Shown one piece after another: positions 35,084 through 47,686 of a stretch of DNA of 64,000 nucleotides. Position 1 is the stretch's first letter; every line of letters starts with the position of its first letter. Below the pieces are notes generated by a model. The model was not told the origin of the DNA, searched no databases, and saw nothing but the letters and a program-made list of their open reading frames with translations. Origin of the DNA: Kitagawia praeruptora (Eukaryota; Streptophyta; Magnoliopsida; Apiales; Apiaceae); assembly GCA_037693485.1 (NCBI GenBank), contig CM075345.1, forward strand, positions 106,882,001 to 106,946,000, read 5' to 3'. The translations under genes and the position numbers were made by a program.

Positions 35084-36025
35084 CTATTTCCCAATCTGGA
35101 GGTAAACCTGGAAGCTCATCGGGAAAAAATCTGGAAACTCATTCACTACTGGAATCTCTTCCAACTTAGGCATCTCTGTTTTTGTGTCTCGTACGTAGGC
35201 TAAATAGCCTTCACATCCTTGTCTAAGTAATCTCTTAGTCTGCACAATAGTCAAGAACTTCCTAGTTTGTTTCTGACCGCGGAAAACAACCTCTACATTA
35301 TCAGGGGATCGTAACGTCAATTTCTTACCTCTACAATCTATCTGGGCACTATGCTCTGTCAACCAATCCATCCCTAGGATTACATCAAATTCTCCTAGTT
35401 GGAAGGGTATTAAGTTGGCATAAAAATAGTGCCCTAAAACTACAACATCACAACGAGGACACACCTGATCGATGGGTATGCGCTCCGAATTAGCTATCTC
35501 TATAACTAACACCTCATCTAACAATCTCATCTCACAATTCAATTTACTGACAAAATCTAAAGAAATAAAAGACTTCGTAGCTCCAGAATCAATTAACACC
35601 TTGGCATTGATGGAATTTACAAGAAGCGTACCTGCCAAAACATCGGACTCTTGCACAGCCTCGTTCATAGACATGTTGAAGGTTCGGGCAATCGGCTGAA
35701 TGTTCCTCGCTGGAGGTGCCTCAATTGCCGGAATCATTGCGTTTGCTATAGCTGGTAGTTTCGTTGGGGGTACTCTGCAGTCCTTGATCATATGCCCTGG
35801 CATCCCACATCTGTGACACACAATCCCAACCTTGCATTCTCTGGAGAAATGCCCTTTCTGTCCACACTTAAAACAATTCCCAGTTAACTTGTGACATAAA
35901 CCAGGATGTTTCTTACCACACGTCTTGCAATCTGGCAGTGATGGTCTATTAAATCCTGATTGGTTCACCCCTTGAGTTCGGTTGCCTTGACCTTCATTCC
36001 CTCCATCTGGTCTCCTCATCCCCAC
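35084..36025 (-). pseudogene. Gypsy-A gag C-terminus and aspartic protease
   Basis: The block has zinc knuckles (CFKCGQKGHFSREC and CHRCGMPGHMIKDC, preceded by a partial CKTCGKKH box) and, after a linker, the protease site VLIDSGATKSFIS with GMDWL further on. The frame is lost at NEFPDFFP by a one-base deletion just before the reverse transcriptase. A stop near 36048 separates it from the N-terminal gag. Confidence 0.85.
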
Positions 36026-36229
36026 ATTCTTCCCAGCTTGGAACCCCTATCTTTTAATAAGATAGTTTTGAGAACCACCCTGAATCTGCTTGTTATCAAC
36101 CACTCCCAACTTTCGTTTCTTTCCCTCTTTCTCCTTCTGATACTGCTCACTTTCTTCTTCTGCAATCATAGCTTTCTGAACCACCGCAGCATAGGTGTTC
36201 AGTTCCAATATAGCCAACTTGGTTCGAAT

Positions 36230-36790
36230 CTAGGACTTTAGTCCTTGCTGAAACCTCTTCGCTTTCTTCCTTTCTGTGTCCACATAGGAAGGGACAAACC
36301 TTTCTAGTTCTGTAAATCTTGCTTCATAATTAGCAACTGACATATTTCCATGTTTCAATTCAAAAAACTTGACCTCCATCTTGTCGCTCATGAAGAGCGG
36401 AAAGTACTTCTCCAAAAACATCTCCTTAAACCTCTCCCATGTAACCACCTCGGTATTCTCCAGGGCTCTCACTGACTCCCACCAATGAGTGGCTTCATTC
36501 TTTAGAAAGTAGCTGGCATATTCTGTTTGTTTATCTTCCGGGACTTGCACCAAAGCGAACGCCTTCTCTATCTCTTTCAACCAATTCTTAGCATCGACTG
36601 GGTCTGTTGACCCCTTGAATTCTGGTGGTTTTACTGCTTGAAAGGCCTTGAAGGTAACCACTGGAATAGTTGGTTCCTGCCGTTGTTGCTGCTGAGCTAC
36701 GAATTGTTGTTGTAGTTGATGTTGCTGCTGAGCTAGAGTAGTAGTCTGTTGAGTCAAAGTTTGCAATAGTTGAACCAACATAGGGTCCAT
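36230..36790 (-). pseudogene. Gypsy-A gag, N-terminal part
   Basis: 186 codons from ATG 36790: a glutamine-rich start, then the retrotransposon gag domain (FKGSTDPVDAKNWLKEIEKA, WERFKEMFLEKYFP, FTELERFVPSY). It stops at 36230 by TAG. The same frame continues beyond the stop to the next block. Confidence 0.85.
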
Positions 36791-37572
36791 CTGATTTCTA
36801 GGAGGTGAATTGGTTCGCTGTTCAGGATTGGTTTGTTGACCAGTAAGTTGGCGAGTTCTTCATGGAGGCATTCTCAAAACTGATAGGGAAAAGTAATTTG
36901 ATCAATAACAATTCAAGTTATAATTGGCTTATAAAAGTTTATCAAGAGTATAAAATCAAAACAGTTGTTCAGGGTTGCTATACGAAGTTTGATGGCAAAA
37001 TGTAATATAAAGATATAACAAGAGATAAAAATTGTGTGCACAATGTCGTGGAAATAATCATCGACTAAATCAAGGTATATGAAACTGATAAGTGAATGAC
37101 GAAAATGAATATTTATAACTGATCAACATCTTTTATACCAAATTGGTACAAGCGTAAGATCGCTTCAATGGAAAGAAAATGAAATAAAATTCAATCATAA
37201 TGAAAACTACTATCCTCTAGTCGACAATACAACAACAAACGATACCAAAAATGGTTAGTAGTACCCAGCCACTCCCTTACTTCTAATCCATGCCAATAAT
37301 TGCTTTCGTATCTCGTTCATAGTACTTTCACATTCTCTATAACGTTCATGACGTCTCTAAAGCCTTGCTCCCAATCAGATATTTGGATGCATCGAACTTC
37401 TACTCGCGTGATACGTCGAAAGACCCTATAACGTCGCAATACTCATCTTACTAACCTAAGGTGAACCCTATCTCAAATCGCTCTACTTAACATCTAATAC
37501 GTACTCCTAACTATTGCAACTCGTTTCATAATCTAGACTCTACTTCCTACTGTTTCAGGGACCTTAACCTAT

Positions 37573-37585
37573 GGCTCTGATACCA
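37573..37585 (-). other. Primer binding site of Gypsy-A (initiator Met tRNA)
   Basis: TGGTATCAGAGCC on the minus strand, two bases from the LTR end at 37588. Confidence 0.95.
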
Positions 37586-38272
37586 ACTGTGACGCCTAGC
37601 AGATCTGGGATACAGATCCGGGCTCACAACTCACTTAAACAATACAAACCTGTAAATGCGGAACAATAATAATACAATCCCTCATCCAAGATACGAGCAC
37701 AGGCTAAAGTATGAAACAAACACTGCTAATTACTATTACAAACCTCAGATATAATTTAATACAATCTGATAGATCTTAAATGTCTAGTCTATCCAATCCA
37801 TTTATTACAACAATACACGAAATTAAACCAGCTGCACTCTCAATCATCAAACATCACTCCCCTGGCTGCCGAGCCACTAGGTCTAAACATCCTCGATCTT
37901 AACTGGAAAAGAAACATTACATTGCAAGGTGAGCCAGAAAGCTCAACAAGAATATCCTTCAATGTATAAATAAATAATAAACTTTTAATCGTTCCAGGTA
38001 TTAACTACAAGCCATACTGGAATATCTGAAAGGTGAATCAAGTTCTGTGATATGAACAGATAAATTCGGATAAGTTCCGACAATCAATAATGCCATAAGA
38101 AAGTGGCTCAACATCAACTAGAGTCAAATACTCAGAATGTTAGAATTGGTCCATCTCATAATTTTAAAAACAAAGTTAGGCATGCTGATCAGTCACGCTC
38201 TAACCCGGACAGTGCACAAAGCAAAGTCCTCATCGGATCCAAGGCACTGAAAGGCCTTACACATCGACCAAT

Positions 38273-40646
38273 TGATAAGTGGATTTTATATCCACTTATT
38301 ATGCACTAATTGAGCCTAGATTGGTGATTTATCCTTAAGTATGTGGTGTCTTTTAATTCGTTTTTGTTCTTTCGGTATTTGTTGTGTAGAACTCGAAATT
38401 TCAGGTATCCTGGCGATAAAAGGTTAAAAGACGGTGGAGTTCTGGCTCAGATGGACTGGCTACGAGGAAAAGGAATTATCATAAAGATGTCCTGAGTGAT
38501 ATATTCTTAAAGCTAAAACCCCGGTTGGATTTGTTGTATTTTTCTCCAAGCAAAAGGACTCCGGTTTTAGATCCTCAAGAGACCGTAACTTACATCTGGA
38601 CGAGCAATGAAGAAATAAGAATTATCACAAAAATATGGAAAGTGATATTTTCTTAAAGCTGGAACCCCGGTTGGAATTGATATATTTTCTGTTAAGCAAA
38701 AGGAGTCCGGTTCCAGATGGCCAGAGACCGCATCTTAGACAATAAGGATTTATTTATATTATTAAATAATTTTATTAATTTAGAAAATTATATTTATAAA
38801 TATCTAATAATATTAGATATTTATTTTTATAATTTCTTGATTAAAATAATTATTTATTAATTAAAGATTATAAGTTATGCGGGTTAAAAACAATTTTTCA
38901 AGATCGTGCATATTCAACAAAGCTTGCCAGCGTTGTATTTGATTTGTAAAATATAAAGAATGGACTCAATTGCTTTCGGCAGAATTAAAAATTGGTAAAA
39001 GAGAAAAACAAACCAGGCAAGCTGCTGTCGGCTGCAAAAGTTGGAGGAAGACACGCGCCTGGGCCTGCGTGGTGTCCGCGCGCCTGAGCTGTAAGGGAAC
39101 ATTGGCACGCGTGGTGCTCAAATCAGGGTCCCTGCGAGTGGTTTTCAGCTCCGGATTAAGTCAGAAAAATGTGCAGAATTAATTCTTCAACCAGGGCTGC
39201 TGCATGATTTTGTTGAACAATTTTCTTCCAAAAAAGCTGCAGAAAATTGTCAAAGGATGGCTAGACTTTAAAAAAAAAATTGATGTAAGCAATGATGCTT
39301 ATAGATCAAATTTTAGCCTATAAATAGATTGTTTTAGAATGTTAGAAAGAGATCTCCGGACACTTAAAAAAACACACAGCTTTTCTTCATTTTTGTTCTC
39401 TCCATTCTAAATTTCTGTTCTATTTTCTTGAAATACAGTTCCAATTGTAATTTTTATTTTTATTATATACATTTTAAAATTCAGTTTTAATTCCAGTTTT
39501 ATTTTTATAATTTGAATTTCGTAATTTTATTTTTTAGTTCAAAAATTTTATTTTCAGTTTTATTTAAATTTTAATTTCAGTTTTATTTTATATATTTTAA
39601 ATTTTAGTAATTTTATTTTTATTTCAGTTTTATTTTTAAACACTTTAATTTTTAGTAATATTATTTTTATTTCAGTTTTTTTTTTATACATTTCAATTTT
39701 TAGTTATATTATTTTTATATTTATATACTTTAATTTTCTTAAATTTCGTATATGTTATATATCGATTGAAGATTGGAAGGATATTAATTGGAGCAATCAT
39801 CTCATTCAGTGGAAGCAATTTCGGTTCAATTTTCTAACTCTCGTAATTTCTTATTTAATTTAGGAAATTTTCATCCATGATTTTAATTAATCCCATGAAA
39901 GTGCCTAGTTCAATTATGAACTAAACACTTTCATGGGGTCCTAATGTAATGAATTGTTAATGCTCATGTTAATTTGATAGATAATTTGTGTTTACAATTT
40001 CTATATAAGATTGCCTTGCATGGTTGTTTTAATTGCATATAGGTGAATAGCTAACATCTATTGTGCCAAATCTCTAATGATTACGAAAGTGGATTTAGAG
40101 ATTTAGGGTTTGCCATGCTAGCATAGGTATGTCGGCTTCTCCACATTTCGGATTATAGTTTCGAAAGAACGTTATTCCCCTATGTAGTTAATTGCGGAAC
40201 TTGTGATTAAATCGATTGTATCACCTATTCACATAGACATATAGTGTATTGGATATAATTGATGCCCTTATAACTTCTATCTCTTTTGTGGATGTTTATT
40301 TGGAATGGTGTGAGTTAATTGAAAGATGGCTCATATTAGTGTCGTGTTCCCGCTAGCTTTCTTAACAATTGTAACACATTAATTCTTGATAGTTAATAGA
40401 GCTAAAACATTCATGAAATTAGGACCCCATGCCTCTATCATATTATTTTAAAACAAATTAGCCGTTACTTCATTAGTTAATTGTTATCTGCAAATAAACC
40501 ATTTTAGTTCGTTCATGCTTCTATAATTAACCAAACATTGTTGAATAGACATATTTACTAAAATAACCGAGTCTTCGTGGGAACGATCCTTATTTCCCTA
40601 TATTGCTTTTGGACTGCGTATACTTGCGTAGAGAAAATAGCGAACA
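38273..40646 (+). repeat. 5' LTR of Athila-B
   Basis: Starts TGATAAGTGG and ends GCGAACA. It contains a 230-base AT-rich block (38740-38880) and T-rich repeats of a CAGTTTTATTTT type at 39480-39720. Confidence 0.97.
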
Positions 40647-40652
40647 AGTTTT

Positions 40653-40671
40653 TGGCGCCGCTGCCGGGGAC
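40653..40671 (+). other. Primer binding site of Athila-B (tRNA-Asp)
   Basis: TGGCGCCGCTGCCGGGGAC matches the complement of the plant tRNA-Asp(GUC) 3' end except at one position in the first 17. It lies six bases after the LTR. Confidence 0.85.
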
Positions 40672-40784
40672 TCGGTGTTATTTGGTTAATGTGTTTTACT
40701 ACAATAGAAGTTAATTTGTTTGACTTGAACATTTTATCTTATATTTTTGTGAAGTGATTATTTGTGTTCGGTAGTTGAACTTTT

Positions 40785-43700
40785 ATGCTTACACGCTCTA
40801 AGACATTAAAAGCCAAGCGAGCACTTGAAAAATCATTCAATCAGAAAATGGACGGAGAAGGCGAAGTAGTTGCACCTGCAGCAGCAAGGGCTTTAATGGA
40901 CTACTCGCAACCTAAGACTGATGACATTCAGTCAAGTATCATTCGTCCAGCAATTGCGGCTCCTACATTTGAAATTAAATCTAGCACTATTCAGATGGTG
41001 CAGAATCAAGTATAGTACGGAGGAACTGCAACGGAAGATCCTAACTTACACATCAGGAACTTCATAGAAATATGCGACACATTCAGATTCAATAATGTGT
41101 CAGATGATGCTGTGAAGTTGAGACTCTTCCCATTTTCATTAAGAGACAAGGCCAAGGGTTGGTTACACTCTCTGCCACCGGGATCTATCACCACTTGGGC
41201 TGATCTAGCTCAAAAGTTTCTTAGCAAATTCTTCCCCATGGCAAAGACTGCAGCTATAAGGAATGCTATCACGCAATTTTCTCAACAGTCTGGTGAATCT
41301 TTATGTGAAGCGTGGGAAAGATACAAGGAAATGCTTCGGCAATGCCCTCATCACGGCATGCCAAATTGGATGGTCATAAATTGTTTCTATAATGGTCTAG
41401 GAATGCAATCAAGGCCAATGGTAGATGCAGCTTCAGGAGGAGCACTATGGGCTAAGAGTTATGAGGAGGCCTACGATCTTATCGAGATGATGGCAGCTAA
41501 TGAATATCAAAACCCAACTCAGAGAATGCCACAACAGAAGGTAGCAGGAATTCTTAATATCGACAAAGCCACTTCCTTAGCAGCTCAGCTAGAGGCTTTG
41601 AAATTGAAAGTAGACTCTTTGACAGCACAAGGATTTCATCAAATTGCTAGTGTTTGTGAGTTGTGTGCAGGCGCACATGAATCAAATCAATGTGCCATCT
41701 CAAACGAGTCGGTTCAGTTCGTAAGCAATTTCCAGAGACAGCAACAGCCAGCTCCAAATTCCTACCATCCGAACAACCGAAATCATCCAAATTTCAGTTG
41801 GAGCAATAATCAAGGAGGAGCACAACAATCACATCAGCCCTACCAACAATCTAATCATCAGCCATTTGGAGCTAAGCAGTATAATCCATCTGGATTCCAG
41901 CAACAACAGGGGCAACATTTTCAACAACCATATGCTCCTAGACAATTTCAGCCCCCAGGATTTCAACAACAACAATCTTATGGAAATTCTGGACAATCGT
42001 CGAATGAAAAGACTGAATTAGAGGAGTTGAGGTTGGGCCAAAAAAGCCAAGCGGCTTCCATTAAAAATCTGGAAACTCAATTGAGTCAACTCGCTAGTTT
42101 CATGATGAGCCGACCACAAGGAACACTCCCCAGTGACACTGAACTTAATCCTGGGAGAAAGGATAATCATGAGAACATCAAAGCAATTACCCTCAGATCA
42201 GGGAGAATCACGGAGGATGCTGAGCTAAAAGATACAGAAAAAATTCTGCCAGACAAAGGAACAGAAAAAGCAGATTTGGGAGACACAAAGGACATGGGCA
42301 ATATATCAGAATCAAAGGAGGAGATTAAAGAAAATATGCCAACTCCTAAACAAGCTGTCCTCGAGCAAAAAGAAGTAAAAGAGCAAGTCTACCCACCTCC
42401 ACCATTTCCTCGACGAGTGCAAAAACAGAAATTAGACAAGCAGTTTGGCAAATTTCTTGAAGTCTTTAAAAAATTACATATCAACATTCCATTTGCTGAA
42501 GCTCTCGAACAAATGCCAAGCTATGCCAAATTCATGAAAGGCATTCTCTCGAGGAAATTAAAACTTGAAGACTTAGAGACCGTCGCTTTGACGGAAGAAT
42601 GTAGTGCGGTATTACAGCAAAAGTTGCCGCCTAAGCTGAAAGATCCAGGGAGTTTTACAATACCATGCACCATTGGGAGATTATCTTTCGACAAATGTTT
42701 ATGTGATCTGGGAGCAAGTATCAATCTTATGCCATACTCGGTTTTCTTGCAGCTTGGTCTTCCTGAACCAAAACCGACAAGTATGTCCCTTCAGTTGGCT
42801 GATCGATCTATCACCTATCCTAGGGGAGTTGTTGAAGATGTGTTGGTGAAAGTAGACAAACTCATCTTTCCTGCTGATTTTGTCATTCTTGATTTCGAAG
42901 AGGACAAGAAGATTCCTATCATTCTTGGTAGGCCATTTTTAGCAACAGGACAAACATTGATTGATGTCCAAAAGGGGGAACTGACAATGAAGGTGCACGA
43001 TCAAATTGTCACCTTCAATGTTTTCACATCTATGAAATTCCCAATAGAAGAAGAGCAGTGTCTGAAGATAGACTTGATTGAGTCTACGGTGCAAGAAAAG
43101 TTAGGGCACATGCTCATGAATGATACTTTGGAAAAGGCCCTCAGTGGGGAGTATTCATTAGATGAAGATGACATTGATGAACAATTGCAATATCTGGATG
43201 CTTTGCCGTGGCAAAGAAAATTTGAAAGACCAGTTGAATCGCTGGGACTGCCAGAATTAAAAGGACCACATCAGCAATTAAAGCCGTCTATCGAAGAAGC
43301 TCCAACTCTAGAGCTCAAGCCACTACCGGATCACTTACGGTATGCTTCCCTTGGTGAAAAATCCACTTTACCTGTGATTATTGCCGCTAACTTTTCAGAC
43401 TCCGAGGAAGACAAGCTCTTGAGAGTTCTTCGAGAATTCAAATCAGCCATTGGTTGGTCTGTTGCGGATCTAAAAGGAATCAGTCCCGCATATTGTCAAC
43501 ATAAAATTCCATTGGAAGAAGGGAGTAAACCAACAGTAGAACACGAAAGGCGGTTAAATCCTATCATGAAAGAAGTGGTAAAGAAAGAAATTCTCAAGTG
43601 GCTAGATGCTGGTATCATCTATCCCATTTCAGACAGTTCATGGGTAAGTCCAGTGCAATGTGTGCCTAAGAAAGGAGGCATGACAGTAGTTGCCAATGAA

Positions 43701-46160
43701 AAGAACGAGCTCATTCCGACTCGTACAATTACAGGATGGAGAATTTGCATGGACTACAGAAAGCTGAACAAAGCTACAAGGAAGGATCACTTTCCCCTTC
43801 CATTCATTGATCAAATGCTAGACAGGTTGGCTGGGCATGAATTCTATTGCTTGCTGGATGGTTATTTAGGATATAATCAGATTGGTATTACTCCAGAAGA
43901 TCAGGAGAAGACCACTTTCACATGTCCTTTTGGCACTTTTGCGTTCCGACGCGTTCCTTTCGGACTCTATGGTGCACCTGCTACTTTTTAGAGGTGTATG
44001 ATGGCAATTTTTTCAGATATGATTGGTATCAATGTGGAAGTATTCATGGATGATTTCTCAGTCTTTGGGAAATCATATGATGAATGCCTCAGAAATCTAG
44101 GCATGGTGCTGAAACGATGTGTTGAGACTAATCTAGTACTCAACTGGGAAAAATGTCACTTCATGGTAAAGGAAGGCATCATTCTTGGGCACAAGGTATC
44201 TGGTAAGGGGCTGGAAGTGGATAAGGCTAAGTTGGAGACGATTGGAAATCTCCCTCCACCAATTTCAGTTAAAGGAATTCGCAGTTTTCTTGGTCATGCG
44301 GGTTTTTATCGGCGATTCATCCAAGATTTTTCGAAAATATCTAAACCTTTGTGCAATCTGTTAGAAAAGGATATTCCTTTTAAATTTGGTGAAGATTGTT
44401 TGGAGGCATTCAAGCTCTTAAAGAAGAAATTGACAACTGCGCCCATTATCACTGCACCTGATTGGAGTGAACCTTTTGAATTAATGTGTGATGCAAGTGA
44501 CTATGCAGTGGGAGCTATTCTTGGTCAACGGAAGAATAAGGTGTTTCACGTGATTTACTATGCTAGCAAAACTCTCAATGATGCACAGTTGAATTACACT
44601 ACTACAGAAAAGGAACTCTTAGCTATTGTATATAGCTTCGAGAAATTCAGATCGTATTTGCTCGGAACTAAGGTAGTGGTGTTTACAGATCATGTAGCCA
44701 TTCGATACCTAATGTCGAAGAAAGATGCTAAGCCACGGTTGATTCGTTGGGTTCTGTTGCTTCAAGAATTCGACTTGGAAATCAAGGATAGAAAGGATAC
44801 TGAGAACCAGGTGGCTGATCACTTGTCTCGGTTAGAGGAACACGGTAACTCAGCGGATAAAACTCTCATCAACGATCTTGTAGACATTGTGAACTATCTT
44901 GTAAGCAATGTCATCCCGTCAGAATTTTCTTATGCTCAAAGAAAGAAGTTTCTTCATGATGTAAAATGGTACCGATGGGATAAACCCTTCTTATTAAGAC
45001 AGGGAGCTGATCAGGTGATTCGGAGGTGCATTCCGTTTAGTGAGGTTGAAGGTATTTTGAATGACTACCATTCTACCACTTACGGAGGTCATTATGCTGG
45101 AGAGAAGACAGCCACTCGTGTACTTCAGGCTGGGTTTTATTGGCCAACACTGTTTAAAGATGCGCATCAGTTTGTGTTGAGATGCGATAGATGTCAAAGA
45201 ATTGGTAATATCTCTAGGAGGAATGAGATGCCTCTGAATATGCTGTTGGAGGTGGAGATTTTCGATGTGTGGGGGATCGATTTCATGGGTCATTTTGTTT
45301 CTTCATGCAATAATGAGTACATCTTGCTAGCGGTGGACTATGTTTCTAAATGGGTCGAGGTGAAGGCTTTACCAACCAATGACGCTAAAGTGGTGCTGAA
45401 TTTTCTGAATAAGCAAGTTTTCACACGTTTCGGAACTCCAAGGGTAATTATCAGTGACGAAGGATCACACTTCTGCAACCGCAAGTTCACGGCATTGATG
45501 GCAAGGTACAACATAAATCATCGAATTGCTACGGCCTATCACCCTCAAACGAATGGCCAAGCAGAGGTTTCCAACAGAGAGATAAAACGGATCCTAGAGA
45601 AGGTCGTGAATCCTTCAAGGAAGGACTGGTCACTAAAACTTGATGAAGCTGTTTGGGCTTATAGAACAGCTTACAAAACACCTTTGGGCACGTCACCTTT
45701 TCAGCTAGTATATGGCAAGGCTTGTCATCTGCCTGCCGAACTAGAACACAAAGCCTATTGGGCACTGAAGAAGTTGAACTTTGACTTAGCAGCAGCAGGT
45801 GAGAAAAGAATGCTTCAGATTAATGAACTGGATGAGTTTCGGCTACAGGCTTATGAAAATCACAAGTTATACAAGGAAAAGGTCAAGAGATGGCATGACA
45901 GACGTTTGGTGCAAAAGTCTTTTGTACCAGGGCAGTTAGTTTTGCTTTTCAACTCTCGTTTCAGACTTTTTCCAGGGAAACTTAAGTCAAGGTGGTCAGG
46001 ACCATTCACGGTTAAAACGGTGTTTCCACATGGTGCAGTGGAAATTTTTGATAAAACACCGGAAGCAGCTTTCAAAGTAAATGGACAGAGGTTGAAGCCA
46101 TATTTTGGTGAACATGTGAATCGCAAAGCAGAAACCGCGGTTCTTGGTACTACCGATTAA
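40785..46160 (+). pseudogene. Athila-B gag-pol polyprotein with two in-frame TAG stops
   Basis: One continuous frame of 1791 codons is broken only at 41013-41015 and 43989-43991, both TAG. Order: gag (LFPFSLRDKAKGWLHSLPPG, about 41110-41500), a CX2CX3HX4C zinc box (CELCAGAHESNQC, 41656-41694), a glutamine-rich linker, protease (CDLGASINLMPYS and ILGRPFLATG, 42700-42960), reverse transcriptase (MDYRKLNKATRKDHFPLPF, catalytic FMDD at 44046), RNase H (MCDASDYAVGAILGQ, FTDHVAIRYL), integrase (zinc region YGGHYAGEK to CDRCQR; core DVWGIDFMG, SDEGSHFCN, GQAEVSNREIK) ending with LLFNSRFRLFPGKLKSRW. The second stop falls in a conserved reverse transcriptase segment where glutamine is usual. Confidence 0.95.
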
Positions 46161-47686
46161 AGTGCGAAAGTGAAGTCAAGCTAGCGACAATAAACAAGCG
46201 CTTCGTGGGAGGCAACCCATGTGTTTCGGTGTTTTCAGGTATGTTCTCTACTATCCCTTGTATTTACTTCCATTCAATGCGGACATTGAATATTATAAGT
46301 TTGGGGGTGGTTTGGGGGATAAGTAGTATGTATATGTGTTAGTAGTTTTTGTGAGTCATTGTGTTCATGTAGGATATCATGTTTTGCATATTAGTAGTAA
46401 TTCATGCATATTTGTTCGTATTATCTATGTTGTTTCATTTAGGACATTCTGTTATTGTTTGTTTGTTTTACCATGTGAGTCATATTAGTTGCATTTTCAT
46501 GGCATACATTTTTCATGATCCCTTAGGACGAGCTGATTCTGATTGATAGGTGGATGTTGATTTGGGTGTGATGATGATGAGTAGAGGGCTGATTTATAGT
46601 TCTTAAGGAATTGACTTGCATGTTATGGGAACAAAAATTTTTACACAGTCTCATTGGGGTGCTTTTGGGCTAAGTTAGGGTCATGCCTGTTGGATGTTTT
46701 GAGATTTAATCACTTGTTTATTCTTAGAATTTTCGTTATTCCCTTGATAGCGTAGGAACACTAAAATCTAAGTTTGGGGGAAAACAGGGATTTCATGCTA
46801 AGTGGTAATAATTGTCAACAAAGGCTAGGCGTCAAATGGCTAGTAGCCGGCTCATATTTATATGAGTAGTCTAGGGTTGGAAATGAGAAAGGCTCATTCC
46901 AGATTGCGAAAAAAAAAAAAAAGAAAAGAAAAAAAAAAGAGTCAGAAGTCCAATTGATTATATGCAAAATTAACCAGAGTGAGCTCTTTAATACTCGAGT
47001 AATTAAGTCTGAGGGGACTTAGTCCTAGTAACCTAAAGCCCTTGTGGTTTGGGATTGCTGACCTAACACTCGCTACATGGGTATTATTGTATAAGCCTTT
47101 TGGGGTCTCATTCATTGCACGGTTAAATAAGCATGCGTATTGTATATGTAGTGTCGTAGTATAGTAATAAAGCATGAGTTTCTGTCTACCTTGGATAAGG
47201 GTGGAGGTGTTCCTAGGTTATGAAGTGTCTACAGTTTATTCTAGTTATAAACCTGTGATTGTCTTGACGGAAAGCATGTATGGTTTTTGACCTAGTTTTG
47301 GGAGTATTTCTGATGAGCATTGCACACACGCACGTTTCTGTTCATGTATTTGTTAGTATACGGGGACTTAGTCGAGCTCTGCTTGGAATTGTTGCATTCT
47401 TTGGAGATATTTGCTTTTTAGTTGATTTTGGTGAGTTTGAAGGGGATCGTTGCATTTTTCATATTAGTTGCATTCATTCATTGTTAGTTGCATTTGATAA
47501 ATGGATTTTGTGGGTACATTCGCTATAGGCCCTCACGAGACCTAACTCGTCCACTAGGGCTGCCTAGGGGTTTAAAGGGCTTGTTGCATATGCCAAATGC
47601 AACCGTGATCACCTACGGAAGTGGTGCTAGTTAGTTAATATATATTGTTATGCTTGAGGACAAGCATCAGTTTAAGTTTGGGGGTG
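46161..47686 (+). other. 3' non-coding region of Athila-B with polypurine tract
   Basis: No long frame; the env-like gene of some Athila elements is absent. It contains several AAGTTTGGGGG motifs (46298, 46770, 47676), an A-rich tract (46907-46940), the conserved block 46990-47127 and ends with the polypurine tract AAGTTTGGGGGTG (about 47674-47686). Confidence 0.8.
46990..47127 (+). repeat. Conserved non-coding 3' block of Athila elements (copy 2)
   Basis: Aligns with the inverse of 8472-8612. Shared segments include AAGTCTGAGGGGACTT, CCTAGTAACCTAA, GGGATTGCTGACCTAAC and CATTGCACGGT. It is non-coding and of unknown role. Confidence 0.75.

Noticed and set aside
32500..35699. Several plus-strand frames of 65-96 codons opposite Gypsy-A pol
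   Set aside because: All are antisense to clear reverse transcriptase, protease or integrase sequence.
39001..39182. Repeated 70-codon frame in both Athila-B LTRs (also near 48384)
   Set aside because: It is present only because the LTR is duplicated; there is no start context, domain or bias to support coding.
43989..43991. TAG as programmed readthrough in Athila-B
   Set aside because: It lies in the middle of a conserved reverse transcriptase segment, not at the gag-pol border, and replaces an expected glutamine; a mutation is the simpler reading.
46161..47686. Env-like gene downstream of Athila-B pol
   Set aside because: No frame over about 80 codons with membrane segments is present; the region is non-coding.
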